The position numbers and the translations under genes are program-made. The notes below the pieces were generated by a model. That model saw nothing but the letters and a program-made list of their open reading frames with translations. It ran no database searches and was not told the origin of the DNA. Source: an uncultured Paludibaculum sp. (GTDB lineage: Bacteria > Acidobacteriota > Terriglobia > Bryobacterales > Bryobacteraceae). Taken from it: 64,000 nucleotides of DNA. The DNA is taken from assembly GCF_963665245.1 (NCBI RefSeq), contig NZ_OY762267.1, forward strand, positions 2,294,001-2,358,000, written 5' to 3'. Shown here one piece after another: positions 50,978-59,914 of the stretch. The number at the start of each line of letters is the position of its first letter. Position 1 is the first letter of the stretch.

Positions 50978-51787
50978 ATGAAAACCAAACGCCCAACTGC
51001 TCCGAAATACAATGTTCCGGCGGTGGAGAAGGCACTGGATATCCTCGAGGCGCTGGCAGTGACTTCGACGCCGCAGTCCCTGGCCGATCTGGCGAGGACC
51101 TTGAACCGCACCAGCAGCGAACTCTTCCGCATGCTCACGGTACTGGAGCGCCGAGCCTATGTGGTTCGCGACCCGCAGTCGGACGGCTATAGCCTTTCTC
51201 TGCGGCTTTACGAGTTGGCCCATACGCACAGCCCGGTAGACCAGTTGCTTCGCGCCGCATCGCAACCCATGAGAGCCCTAGCGGACTCAGTGAGGGAGTC
51301 GTGCCACCTGAGCGTCCTGCATCGCGACCAACTTGTGGTGCTCATGCAGATGGAGAGCCCCGAGAAGCTCAGGCTGTCGATTGAGGTGGGGGCGCGCTTT
51401 GAGCCTCTGCATGCGACGTCGGGGCGCCTGCTGCTGGCCATGCTGCCGGAGGGTGAACGGGACGCCCTGCTGGAGGCGAGCGCCTCGTTCGAGCGCTTGA
51501 GCCGCAAGGAGCAGGAGCGCGTACGGCAGGAGTTGGGTTCGATCCACGAGGCGGGTTATGCCATCGCGTCGAGCGAGACGCGGGCGGGTATGAAGGACAT
51601 CGCGGTCCCGATCGGCAATCTGGCGATTGGCGTGACCGCGGCCCTCACAATCCCCTGCCTTCTCGGCGGGCGGGACGACAAGGATCTGAATCGGCTGAGG
51701 AGCGCTCTACAGCGGTGCGCGGCGCAGATTACCGCGGTGCTGGGTCTGACCGCTCCGGGTCAGGCGACGCCGCGCCACCATTCGTGA
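50978..51787 (+). CDS. IclR-family transcriptional regulator
   Basis: A 269-residue regulator: N-terminal winged helix-turn-helix (PAVEKALDILEALAVTSTPQ, LADLARTLNRTSSELFRMLT) and the IclR effector domain (RESCHLSVLHRDQLVVLMQM, ATSGRLLLAMLPEGERDALL, GYAIASSETRAGMKDIAVPI). It is convergent with the MFS gene and the coding ends overlap by 59 bp. IclR proteins usually control sugar-acid or aromatic catabolism, so it probably regulates the adjacent transport operon and the oxidoreductase-receptor genes (inference). Confidence 0.93.
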   Translation: MKTKRPTAPKYNVPAVEKALDILEALAVTSTPQSLADLARTLNRTSSELFRMLTVLERRAYVVRDPQSDGYSLSLRLYELAHTHSPVDQLLRAASQPMRALADSVRESCHLSVLHRDQLVVLMQMESPEKLRLSIEVGARFEPLHATSGRLLLAMLPEGERDALLEASASFERLSRKEQERVRQELGSIHEAGYAIASSETRAGMKDIAVPIGNLAIGVTAALTIPCLLGGRDDKDLNRLRSALQRCAAQITAVLGLTAPGQATPRHHS

Positions 51788-53012
51788 GTCCGCCGGCGTA
51801 GCGGAGAACCACCAGGTAGCTGGCGATGCCGAGCATCAGAAACGCCGCCACCGTGATGATGGGCACGACATAGCCGCCGCTGGCGGATTTCAGCCATGCA
51901 GTGGAAAGCGGGGCTACGATGCCAGGCAGTCCGGCTGCGCAGGCCTGCATGCCGGCCATCTTGCCGGAGAGGCGGGCCGGCACCAGCAACTGCCCCAGGG
52001 CCCAATGATTGGCGGTGGCCAGGCCAGCGGCGGAGAGAGCGAAGGCAGGGAAGAACAGAGCGGCTCCGCGATGGGCGGTGAAGACCGCAATCATTTCCGT
52101 TGACGCCAGGGCCAGGCCGGCGATAGCGAAGGAGGTCCGCACCCGGAGCGGGTTGCGGCCACGAGCGATGATGCGATCGGCCGCATGTCCCGCCAGTGCG
52201 GCGATTACGGCCGTTCCTCCAAAGGCGACCATGGAGTACCAGCCCATGGCGGTGATGTCCATATGGAAGGACTCCACGACGTAGGCCGGCATCCACGTGA
52301 GGCAGAAGTAGATGAAGTACTGGTAGCAGAAGCTGGCGATGAGTACGGCGACCACCGCGATGCTGGCCAACGGTGAGGCTCCGACCCCGAACTCCGACTG
52401 GCGCGGCAAGGCCGGAGCGGGGGTATCGCGAACGAGCAGCAACCAGGGAACAATCCAGAATACCGGGACGAGGCCCAACAACAAGAACATGCGCGGCCAG
52501 CCGTACTGCAGCATCAACCATGCGGACAAAGGTGCGCCGAGAGCAGGACCGAGTTTTGAACCAAGCATGACGATGCCCACCGCCAGCCCCCTGCGAGACT
52601 CCGGTATGTTGAGGCGGATCCAGCGCATCATCACGGGCGACAGCACGGATTCGCCGACGCCCAGGAGGACGCGCAAAGCGACAAGACTCACCAGGGACCC
52701 TACCGCCGCCGTCGCTGCCGTGGCAGCGCTCCAAAGAAGGAAACCAATCGCGAACGGCCACCGAACGCCGTACCGATCGACGAGCCAACCGGCCGGCATC
52801 TGCAGCAGAGCGTAAGCCCAGTAGAACGCCGAGTTGAGGACTCCGCGATCCTGGTCGTCGAGATGAAACGAGCGTAGGAACCCAACCTCAGCGAGGGCCA
52901 CCGAGAAGTTCATGCGGTCAAAGAACGCCAGCGCCATGGCCAGGGCGAGTAATGCAAGGATGACGCGGTTTCGGACGGCACACGCGTCCTGGGTCTGTGG
53001 GTTTGGCGTCAC
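51729..53012 (-). CDS. MFS transporter, ACS/hexuronate-type
   Basis: A 427-residue secondary transporter with 12 predicted helices. The motif ALAMALAFFDRMNFSVALAE in helix 1 and GWLVDRYGVRWPFAIGFLLW after helix 2 are characteristic of anion:cation symporters such as hexuronate and galactarate carriers. The start overlaps the stop of the upstream 111-residue gene by 4 bases, so it is the last gene of the operon 54313-51729. Substrate likely a sugar acid. Confidence 0.9.
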   Translation of the reverse strand: MTPNPQTQDACAVRNRVILALLALAMALAFFDRMNFSVALAEVGFLRSFHLDDQDRGVLNSAFYWAYALLQMPAGWLVDRYGVRWPFAIGFLLWSAATAATAAVGSLVSLVALRVLLGVGESVLSPVMMRWIRLNIPESRRGLAVGIVMLGSKLGPALGAPLSAWLMLQYGWPRMFLLLGLVPVFWIVPWLLLVRDTPAPALPRQSEFGVGASPLASIAVVAVLIASFCYQYFIYFCLTWMPAYVVESFHMDITAMGWYSMVAFGGTAVIAALAGHAADRIIARGRNPLRVRTSFAIAGLALASTEMIAVFTAHRGAALFFPAFALSAAGLATANHWALGQLLVPARLSGKMAGMQACAAGLPGIVAPLSTAWLKSASGGYVVPIITVAAFLMLGIASYLVVLRYAGGLTNGGAASPDPERSDPAPR

Positions 53013-53344
53013 TCCTTCAACACCAGGTAGATCATGACCTTCATCCGCAGCGGCTCACGGGGGAACTCGGCGCGAAACCGCAGCCAGTGTCCGAAGTCAC
53101 GAAGGGAGAACGTATGGAGTCCGGGTCCTTCCACGGTGATGAGCGCGTGCCCCTCATCGCACCAGAATAGGCCGTCCGGGGAGAGCTGCGCAGCTATACG
53201 GACCGGGCCGCTGGTGTCCATCTCCAGGACGCGGACAAAGCAGCGAGCCTCCGAAGCCCAGGCGGCTTCGTAGGGCTCCGTCTCGAAGGCAGCGTCAAAT
53301 GTGGCGTTTCTCTCGAGAATCGCAGTGAACGACCGGCGTACCAT
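53009..53344 (-). CDS. Hypothetical 111-residue protein in transport operon
   Basis: Not recognised. The sequence is acidic with alternating strands (RCFVRVLEMDTSGPVRIAAQ, GHALITVEGPGLHTFSLRDF, PLRMKVMIYLVLKE), compatible with a small beta-sandwich. No signal peptide. It is 6 bases from the upstream gene and overlaps the MFS start, so the three are surely one operon. It may work with the 320-residue protein. Confidence 0.8.
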   Translation of the reverse strand: MVRRSFTAILERNATFDAAFETEPYEAAWASEARCFVRVLEMDTSGPVRIAAQLSPDGLFWCDEGHALITVEGPGLHTFSLRDFGHWLRFRAEFPREPLRMKVMIYLVLKE

Positions 53345-53350
53345 GAGCGG

Positions 53351-54313
53351 CTACCAGTCCACCGACACGAGGACGGAGTCGAGATAGAGGAAGTTGCGCA
53401 CGGACTTGTGAGTGCGTACGTCGACACAGAAGTTCAGAAGGTTGTCGAGGGCCCGATAGGGGTGATCGTAGCGCGGCACATCCAGTTCGAGCAGCGGCAG
53501 CGTGGCCTGATTCAGTTGCAGCTCGACGTTTCTGCGGAGCCTGGTATCGAAACACCAGCGCAGGTAGTGCCAGTTCAGTTTGGTGGGCACTTCGTTGTAG
53601 CAGAGGGGCATCCGTCCACCAGGCACCTCACACCAATCGCGAGGGTCCAGGACGTGGTGATCGAGCACCGGGCCGGTCAACCCGGCGCGCTGCATCTTGG
53701 TGGAGGTCTGGACCGACGTCTTGTACATCCAGCACTGCCGCAACTGCCCGGAGGCATCCGTATTCACGTAACGTAGCGCGCAATGATAGCGAGCACCGCG
53801 CTCGCCTTCGCAGACATCGTTGCTGAACGTAAAGTCACCGAAGTCCGACTCAGAGGGGTCGGAGTTGCCATCCCAATCGTCATACTCGTCCGGACGGAAC
53901 GTCTGCTCCGCCTTATAGGTGAAGTAGGTCTCGAACTGCACCAGACCGCGCTTCTGGAAGGTCATCCGCTTGATGGCTTGAGCCATGTGGCCCGGCCTGG
54001 GGCGGGTGGCGAGCTTCAGCGCGTAAGTGCCGCTCATTGACCCGTGCGTGCCTGTGTCAAAAAACGTGCAGTTGCTGAGCTGAGGAGGACGCAGATCCGA
54101 GACGACGCTGCGCACGTTGTCGAGATTGCCGTCGTGGTTGCCTATCAGTTCGCACCAGCCGTTGATGCCTTCATCGAAGTCGTCCTCGAAGAGAATGCGC
54201 GGCAGGGGATTGAACTTGCTGAGACGGGGGTCAGCCCGGAGGATGGACAGCCGAAGCTGCTCGCCCGTGCGCCGATCGGGGTCAGAGGGCATGGGATGAG
54301 GGGTTGGACGCAT
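53351..54313 (-). CDS. Hypothetical 320-residue jelly-roll-like protein
   Basis: A conserved-looking protein: DPRLSKFNPLPRILFEDDFD, GWCELIGNHDGNLDNVRSVV, FFDTGTHGSMSGTYALKLAT and QKRGLVQFETYFTYKAEQT read like a concanavalin or jelly-roll carbohydrate-binding fold. I recall similar proteins as DUF6772 but cannot confirm that. No signal peptide. First gene of the operon with the 111-residue protein and the MFS transporter. A strong promoter lies 91-119 bases upstream (54404-54432). Confidence 0.83.
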   Translation of the reverse strand: MRPTPHPMPSDPDRRTGEQLRLSILRADPRLSKFNPLPRILFEDDFDEGINGWCELIGNHDGNLDNVRSVVSDLRPPQLSNCTFFDTGTHGSMSGTYALKLATRPRPGHMAQAIKRMTFQKRGLVQFETYFTYKAEQTFRPDEYDDWDGNSDPSESDFGDFTFSNDVCEGERGARYHCALRYVNTDASGQLRQCWMYKTSVQTSTKMQRAGLTGPVLDHHVLDPRDWCEVPGGRMPLCYNEVPTKLNWHYLRWCFDTRLRRNVELQLNQATLPLLELDVPRYDHPYRALDNLLNFCVDVRTHKSVRNFLYLDSVLVSVDW

Positions 54314-54403
54314 CGGAAGAGTGTCTCCGTACGATCACGCCGTCCGTGGAGGGATCGTGACATTGGCATGTGGACGGCCGGATCACTATCGCCCGCCCTC
54401 CCG

Positions 54404-54432
54404 TTTATACGTCGAGCTGACTTCATTGTCAA
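54404..54432 (-). promoter_or_regulatory. Sigma-70-like promoter of the 54313-51729 operon
   Basis: Minus-strand -35 TTGACA (54432-54427), 17-bp spacer, -10 TATAAA (54409-54404). It gives a leader of about 84 nt. The surrounding 54400-54545 is AT-rich for this genome and also serves the divergent gene at 54592. No IclR site could be defined by eye. Confidence 0.75.
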
Positions 54433-54591
54433 ATGTTCGTTTATCAGTAAAATATCTGACCGATAGGCCGTCTGGCTTTTGTACCAGGGATTTCCGCTTG
54501 ACTTCAAAGTGTTTCGTGGGCAAAATTATGTTTCACAACAACGCCGCCTAGTTCGCCCATCGATCGATCGCGGCAGGAAGCCAGGTCCACG

Positions 54592-56286
54592 ATGCTGACC
54601 AGAAGAGCATTCACCCTCACCCTAGCGACGGCGGGCGCGGCGGCGGCGCCGTTGAGTGCCGATGTCATCGTCTATGGGGGATCGCCCGCCGGGCTAGCCG
54701 CGGCGGCGGCTGTGGTCCGCGACGGTCTTTCGGTGATCGTCATCGAGCCCTCCACGCACATTGGTGGACTCATCACGGGCGGCATCGCGTGCACCGACAC
54801 CGGCACACCTCAGTTTGTCGGAGGGCTGGCCGCCGAGTTCTTCGACGCAGTTGCGGCAGAGACGCACCGCCTGTATCCGAAACCGACGACGCCGAAGCTG
54901 CTGTTTCGAGGGCAGTCCCTCGACTGGCGTGCGCCCCGCAACTGGGACCTGGAACCCAAGGTGGCGCGACAGATCTTCGAGGGATGGGTGAAGAAGGGCG
55001 GCTACCGCGTCATCCGCGATCAGCGGGTGGCATCGGTGCGGCTGAACGAGAAACGGATCACGGCGATCCGTCTGACGAACGGAACGGAGTTAGTGGGGAA
55101 GGTCTTCGTGGATGCGAGCTATGAGGGCGACCTGATGGCGCGCGCGCATGTGCCGTATACGTGGGGCCGCGAAAGCCAGGCCGAGTATCAAGAGCCGCTG
55201 GCCGGGGTTCGCGCTGCCCACTTCACGCGGAACTACAGCGAGGAGTACTACGGCAAGCCGGGTATCGAGTACACGCATCACGGACAGTTTGGCGCGGACA
55301 TCCCGGGCCGCGACAAGACAGGAAGACTCTTGTGGGGGATTTCGGAGCAGTCCCTGGCGGAAGCCGGTTCAGCCGACCGGCGGATTCAGGCTTTCTGTTT
55401 CCGGCTGATTGCCACTCAGCGCGACGACCTGCGCGTTGCCTGGCCGAAGCCCGATCGCTATATACCGGAACGCTACGAACTATTGCTTCGCTACATACAG
55501 GCACACCCGGGTATCAGTTTCGCGCGGCTGGTCCATTTCTCCGCGATCCCAAACGGCAAGTTCGATCTCAATGCCAGTGGTCCGTTTTCCATCGACTATG
55601 TCGGTGGCAATGTGGACTACCCCGATGGCGACTACCCGGTACGCGACAGGATCTACCGCGACCACGTCGACTACCAGAAGGGGTTCTTGTGGTTCCTGGC
55701 TCATGACGAGAGGGTTCCAAAGGAACTGCGCGACGAGGTCAACAGTTGGGGGCTATGCCGGGACGAGTATCCCGACACTGGCCACTGGCCGGTGCAGATC
55801 TACATTCGGGAGGCCCGGCGCATGAAGGGTGACTACTTCATGACGGAGCACGACATTCTCAAGAACAAGCGCAAAGACGATTCGATTGGAATGGGATCGT
55901 TCGTGCTCGATTCGCATTGGGTGCAGCGCTTTGTGAATGCCCAGGGCCATGTCCGCATTGAGGGGCACCTCGATGAGTCGATCCCGTTGTCGAAGTCGCC
56001 GTACGACATTCCCTACCGGAGTATTACGCCGAGAAAAGACGACTGCCGTAATCTGCTGGTGCCGGTGTGTGTATCGGCGACACACGTCGCGATCTGCACG
56101 ATCCGGATGGAGCCGGTTTACATGATGTTGGGCCACGCGGCCGGGCAAGCGGCGGCGATGGCGGCGCGCACAGGCGCGGCCGTGCAGGATGTGAATGGCT
56201 CGGCGTTGACGAGCAAGCTGCGCGGCCAGGGCGCGGTGCTGGGCCCGGGCCAGGCGCGCCCGGTGAACGCCACTCCGGCGATTTGA
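54592..56286 (+). CDS. Secreted FAD-dependent oxidoreductase
   Basis: A 564-residue flavoprotein of the FAD_oxidored group. It begins MLTRRAFTLTLATAGAAAAP, a twin-arginine-like leader ending near residue 23, then the dinucleotide-binding DVIVYGGSPAGLAAAAAVVR and IEPSTHIGGLITGGIACTDT. Further FAD-contact blocks are VFVDASYEGDLMARA and MEPVYMMLGHAAGQAAAMAA. Homologues oxidise or dehydrate sugars and polyols, but the substrate is unknown. It lies 39 bp before the Oar-like receptor gene and is probably co-transcribed. Confidence 0.9.
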   Translation: MLTRRAFTLTLATAGAAAAPLSADVIVYGGSPAGLAAAAAVVRDGLSVIVIEPSTHIGGLITGGIACTDTGTPQFVGGLAAEFFDAVAAETHRLYPKPTTPKLLFRGQSLDWRAPRNWDLEPKVARQIFEGWVKKGGYRVIRDQRVASVRLNEKRITAIRLTNGTELVGKVFVDASYEGDLMARAHVPYTWGRESQAEYQEPLAGVRAAHFTRNYSEEYYGKPGIEYTHHGQFGADIPGRDKTGRLLWGISEQSLAEAGSADRRIQAFCFRLIATQRDDLRVAWPKPDRYIPERYELLLRYIQAHPGISFARLVHFSAIPNGKFDLNASGPFSIDYVGGNVDYPDGDYPVRDRIYRDHVDYQKGFLWFLAHDERVPKELRDEVNSWGLCRDEYPDTGHWPVQIYIREARRMKGDYFMTEHDILKNKRKDDSIGMGSFVLDSHWVQRFVNAQGHVRIEGHLDESIPLSKSPYDIPYRSITPRKDDCRNLLVPVCVSATHVAICTIRMEPVYMMLGHAAGQAAAMAARTGAAVQDVNGSALTSKLRGQGAVLGPGQARPVNATPAI

Positions 56287-56325
56287 GTTTTTTGGCAAGA
56301 GAAGTCTGACTGTTGGGAGGTCTCC

Positions 56326-59300
56326 ATGCTGAGAGTCCGCACTCTCGCCCTAGCGGCGGTGTTGCTTTTTGTATTCCGCGGATCGTCGAGCGATGCGCAA
56401 ACGGCGTTGGGCACAATCACGGGCACGGTTACCGACCCGGGCGGCGCCGCGGTTCCGAACGTTGAGATCGATGCGCGGGCCGTGGCAACCGGGCTCAGCT
56501 ACAAGGGCGTAACCAATGAATCGGGCGTCTATGTTATCCCCAATGTCCCGATTGGCGCCTTTACTGTCTCGGCTTCGGCCAAGGGGTTCAAGCAGGTGCA
56601 GCGGACGGGTATCGGTGTGGAGGTGGCGCAGCGACTGCGCGTCGACATCACTCTGGAGCTCGGCAATGTGTCGGAGACCGTGGAGGTGACGGCGGAGATC
56701 CCGCGCATCCAGACGGAGGACTCCTCGCTGGGCACGGTGGTGGAGCAGAAACGCATCGCCGACCTGCCGCTGAACGGCCGTCACGTATTCAATCTCGTGA
56801 AGGTGGTGGCCGGCGTGGTGCCGAAGTCGAACAGCACGGATGGATTTGCGGAGGTGAACAACCAGACGTTCTCGCAGATGCGCATCAACGGCGGACCGGT
56901 GTACGGCAATCAGTTCCTGCTGGACGGGGTCTCCAACACGGCGGCCGTCCATAATGAGATCGCCGTGGTTCCGATGTCGGACGCGGTGGAAGAGTTCCGG
57001 GTGGAGACCAACGGGTTGAAGGCGGAGTTTGGACAGACCTCGGGCGGAGTGATCAATGTTGTCACGAAGTCGGGCGGGAACGAGTTCCGAGGGTCGCTGT
57101 ATGAGTTTCTGCGCAACGACGCGCTGGACGCGAGAAACGCGTTCTCGACGCAACCGGATCCGCGCACCGGCCGCATCAAGCAGGTGCTGCGCTTCAACCA
57201 GTACGGAGGGACGGTGGGGGGACCCGTCGTGATCCCGAAGCTGTATAACGGCCGGAACCGCACGTTCTTCTTTGGCGGCTGGGAGCAGTGGCGATGGCGG
57301 TCCACCGGGGCACCACAACTGGGTACGGTGGCGACCGCGCAGCAGCGCGGCGGCGACTTCAGCCAGACGTTCGACAGCCGGGGCACGCTGATTCCGGTCT
57401 ACGATCCCGCCACCACGCTGCCCAACCCGAACGGCAGCGGCTTTGTGCGTTCGATTTTTCCGAACAATATCGTGCCCCAGAACCGCTTCGATGTGTTGTC
57501 CGCAAGGGTTCTGCCGTATATGCCGGCGCCGAACGCGACACCTACCGATGCGTTCACGAATGCGAACAACTTCATCTCCCTGGCAAAATCGACCTCGGAT
57601 CAGACAGTGGTCAGCAGCCGCCTCGACCATCGGATCACCGACACGGACAACCTGTTCTTCCGGTATTCTTTCACCTGGAACACGCTGAGGAGCGCGGGCT
57701 GGGGTCTGGGGCCCGCGGATCCGGCGGCACGCAACGATCAGCGAGACAACCACAACGCAGTGTTCGCCTATGTGAAGACGCTGTCACCGTCGATGGTCAA
57801 CGATCTTCGTTTTGGCATCACACGCCAGTATCTGCCCTTCCTCCATCCGAGCTTCGACCAGGGCTGGCCGGCCAAGCTGGGCTACCCATCGATCATCCCG
57901 CAGGACGCCTTCCCGCCGGTGCAGATCTCGGGCCTGCTCACCATCGGCAACCCAAGCTTTTCGGGCGGTCTTCGGGCCCAGAACATCGGCCAGATTGTCG
58001 ATCAACTGAGTGTGATCCGGGGAACCCACAGCATCAAGGCAGGCGTCGATCTGCGCGACTGGCGCAACAGCTTTGTCAATCGATTCAACCCGTCGGGCAA
58101 CTTCTCATTCACAGCGGGGCTGACCGGCAATCCACTCTCTCCGGCGGGCACGGGTGTTGGCCTGGCCACCTTCCTGCTGGGCGAAGTGAGCAGCGGCAGT
58201 CTGGGTTACCGTCCGTTCTTCCAGGCGCGTGCGATGCCCTTGGCTCTGTATGTGCAGGACGACTGGAAGGTGACGAGACGCCTCACCTTGAATCTGGGGC
58301 TGCGGTATGACATCAGCTTCGGCCTCAAGGAGATCCACAACCGGCACTCGAACTTCGACGGATATGCGCTGAATCCCGGGACTCAGATGCAGGGTATGCT
58401 GCGCTACAGCGGCGTGGGCGGATACCAGGAGTCGTTCATCAACCAGGACCGGAACAACGTCGGTCCCCGGCTGGGCTTCGCCTGGGATCCGCGCGGTGAC
58501 GGCAAGACCTCGATCAGGGCGGCCTACGGGCTGATCTACACCAGCATCGAACCCGGCGCCGTGGTGCCGGACAACCAGAACGCCTTGGGGTATTCGGTGG
58601 ACAATCAGTTTGCCGCTTCGGGATCGCAGGTGCGAGCCCTGAAGTTCTCGGACGGACCTGCGGCACTCATCCAGCCGCTGGGTTCCGCAGGCGGCCCCAG
58701 TGCCTTCCGCGGTCAGAGCGTCCGGTCGCAGAGGGAGAGTTCGCCCACCGGATACATGCAGCAGTGGAACTTCGCGATCCAACGTGCTCTGTGGGGCGGC
58801 TGGACGGCTCAAGCTGCTTATGTCGGGACGAAGGGCACCAAGCTGTTTGGCGGAAGCTACGATCTGAACCAGTTGGACCCGCAGTATTTCTCGCTGGGCT
58901 TGAGCCTGCAGGATCAGGTACCCAATCCGTTCGCCGGCCAGATCAGGACCGGCGCCTTGTCTGGTGCCACAGTGGCGCGGAGCCAGCTATTGCGCCCGTT
59001 TCCCGACTACCTGACCGTTTCGACGTGGGCCGATACGGACCTGGCGTCGATCTACCATTCCGCCCAGTTCTCGGCGGAGAAGCGGTTTGCACAGGGCCTG
59101 TCACTGCTGGTCAGTTATACCTGGGCTAAGCTCATCTCCGACTGCACAACGATTGGCGGCGGAAACTCGGCCGAAGCCTGCCTGGGCGACTATCGGCTGG
59201 GCCGGTTCAACCGGCGACTGGAACGCTCGCTGGATGGGGACGACATCTCTCATCGCTTTGTGGTTTCGGGTGTCTACGAACTGCCGGTGGGGAAGGGCAA

Positions 59301-59802
59301 GGCACTGCTCACGAATGCAAACCGCGCCATCGAAGGATTGATTGGCGGATGGCAAGTCAACGGAATCGGCACGTTCCAGACAGGGACGCCGCTTTCGGTC
59401 CGCGGATCGAACAATTTCACCGGCTCACCGTATCCCGACGTCGTCAGGGATCCGACGCTGCCGTCCGGCGATCGCACGGCGCAGAGGTGGTTCGATACCG
59501 ATGCGTTCAGAAACCCGGCTGATTTCGTGATCGGCAACGCTCCGCGGACTCTGCCAAAGACCCGCGGCCCGGGCCTGTCCGACATCAGCTTCTCGCTTTT
59601 CAAGAACTTCCGGATTGCGGAACGGGCAAAGTTGGAGGTTCGCGGCGAGTTGTTCAATGCCCTGAATCATGTCAACCTGAACAATCCGAACCTGTCGTTC
59701 ACGCCCGATCGTTCGGGCCGGAACAGCAACGCCAACTTCGGCCGAATTACGGGCGCGCTGGAGGCACGGCGCATGCAGCTTGGGTTGCGGCTGTCCTTCT
59801 GA
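56326..59802 (+). CDS. Oar-like TonB-dependent receptor
   Basis: An outer-membrane receptor for large oligosaccharides or other bulky ligands (inference). The 1158 residues start with a signal peptide (LRVRTLALAAVLLFVFRGSS). A carboxypeptidase-regulatory domain (LGTITGTVTDPGGAAVPNVE, NVPIGAFTVSASAKGFKQ) follows, then a plug (IADLPLNGRHVFNLVKVVAG, GGPVYGNQFLLDGVSNTAAV) and a large beta-barrel ending RMQLGLRLSF with a terminal aromatic residue. This architecture is a hallmark of Acidobacteriota. It sits after the FAD enzyme and before an MFS gene. Confidence 0.95.
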   Translation: MLRVRTLALAAVLLFVFRGSSSDAQTALGTITGTVTDPGGAAVPNVEIDARAVATGLSYKGVTNESGVYVIPNVPIGAFTVSASAKGFKQVQRTGIGVEVAQRLRVDITLELGNVSETVEVTAEIPRIQTEDSSLGTVVEQKRIADLPLNGRHVFNLVKVVAGVVPKSNSTDGFAEVNNQTFSQMRINGGPVYGNQFLLDGVSNTAAVHNEIAVVPMSDAVEEFRVETNGLKAEFGQTSGGVINVVTKSGGNEFRGSLYEFLRNDALDARNAFSTQPDPRTGRIKQVLRFNQYGGTVGGPVVIPKLYNGRNRTFFFGGWEQWRWRSTGAPQLGTVATAQQRGGDFSQTFDSRGTLIPVYDPATTLPNPNGSGFVRSIFPNNIVPQNRFDVLSARVLPYMPAPNATPTDAFTNANNFISLAKSTSDQTVVSSRLDHRITDTDNLFFRYSFTWNTLRSAGWGLGPADPAARNDQRDNHNAVFAYVKTLSPSMVNDLRFGITRQYLPFLHPSFDQGWPAKLGYPSIIPQDAFPPVQISGLLTIGNPSFSGGLRAQNIGQIVDQLSVIRGTHSIKAGVDLRDWRNSFVNRFNPSGNFSFTAGLTGNPLSPAGTGVGLATFLLGEVSSGSLGYRPFFQARAMPLALYVQDDWKVTRRLTLNLGLRYDISFGLKEIHNRHSNFDGYALNPGTQMQGMLRYSGVGGYQESFINQDRNNVGPRLGFAWDPRGDGKTSIRAAYGLIYTSIEPGAVVPDNQNALGYSVDNQFAASGSQVRALKFSDGPAALIQPLGSAGGPSAFRGQSVRSQRESSPTGYMQQWNFAIQRALWGGWTAQAAYVGTKGTKLFGGSYDLNQLDPQYFSLGLSLQDQVPNPFAGQIRTGALSGATVARSQLLRPFPDYLTVSTWADTDLASIYHSAQFSAEKRFAQGLSLLVSYTWAKLISDCTTIGGGNSAEACLGDYRLGRFNRRLERSLDGDDISHRFVVSGVYELPVGKGKALLTNANRAIEGLIGGWQVNGIGTFQTGTPLSVRGSNNFTGSPYPDVVRDPTLPSGDRTAQRWFDTDAFRNPADFVIGNAPRTLPKTRGPGLSDISFSLFKNFRIAERAKLEVRGELFNALNHVNLNNPNLSFTPDRSGRNSNANFGRITGALEARRMQLGLRLSF

Positions 59803-59914
59803 AAGGGCGAAGGGAATTTGCGCACAACCTAGACCTGGATGAGTGCATCTAATCCAGCATGGGTTTGCATCGATCTCTGGAGCTGTCGAACAAAAGCAGT
59901 GAGAGAGGTTTGGC

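Noticed and set aside
59848..59870. Weak hairpin between the receptor and the MFS gene as a terminator
   Set aside because: Six-base arms and no T-run.
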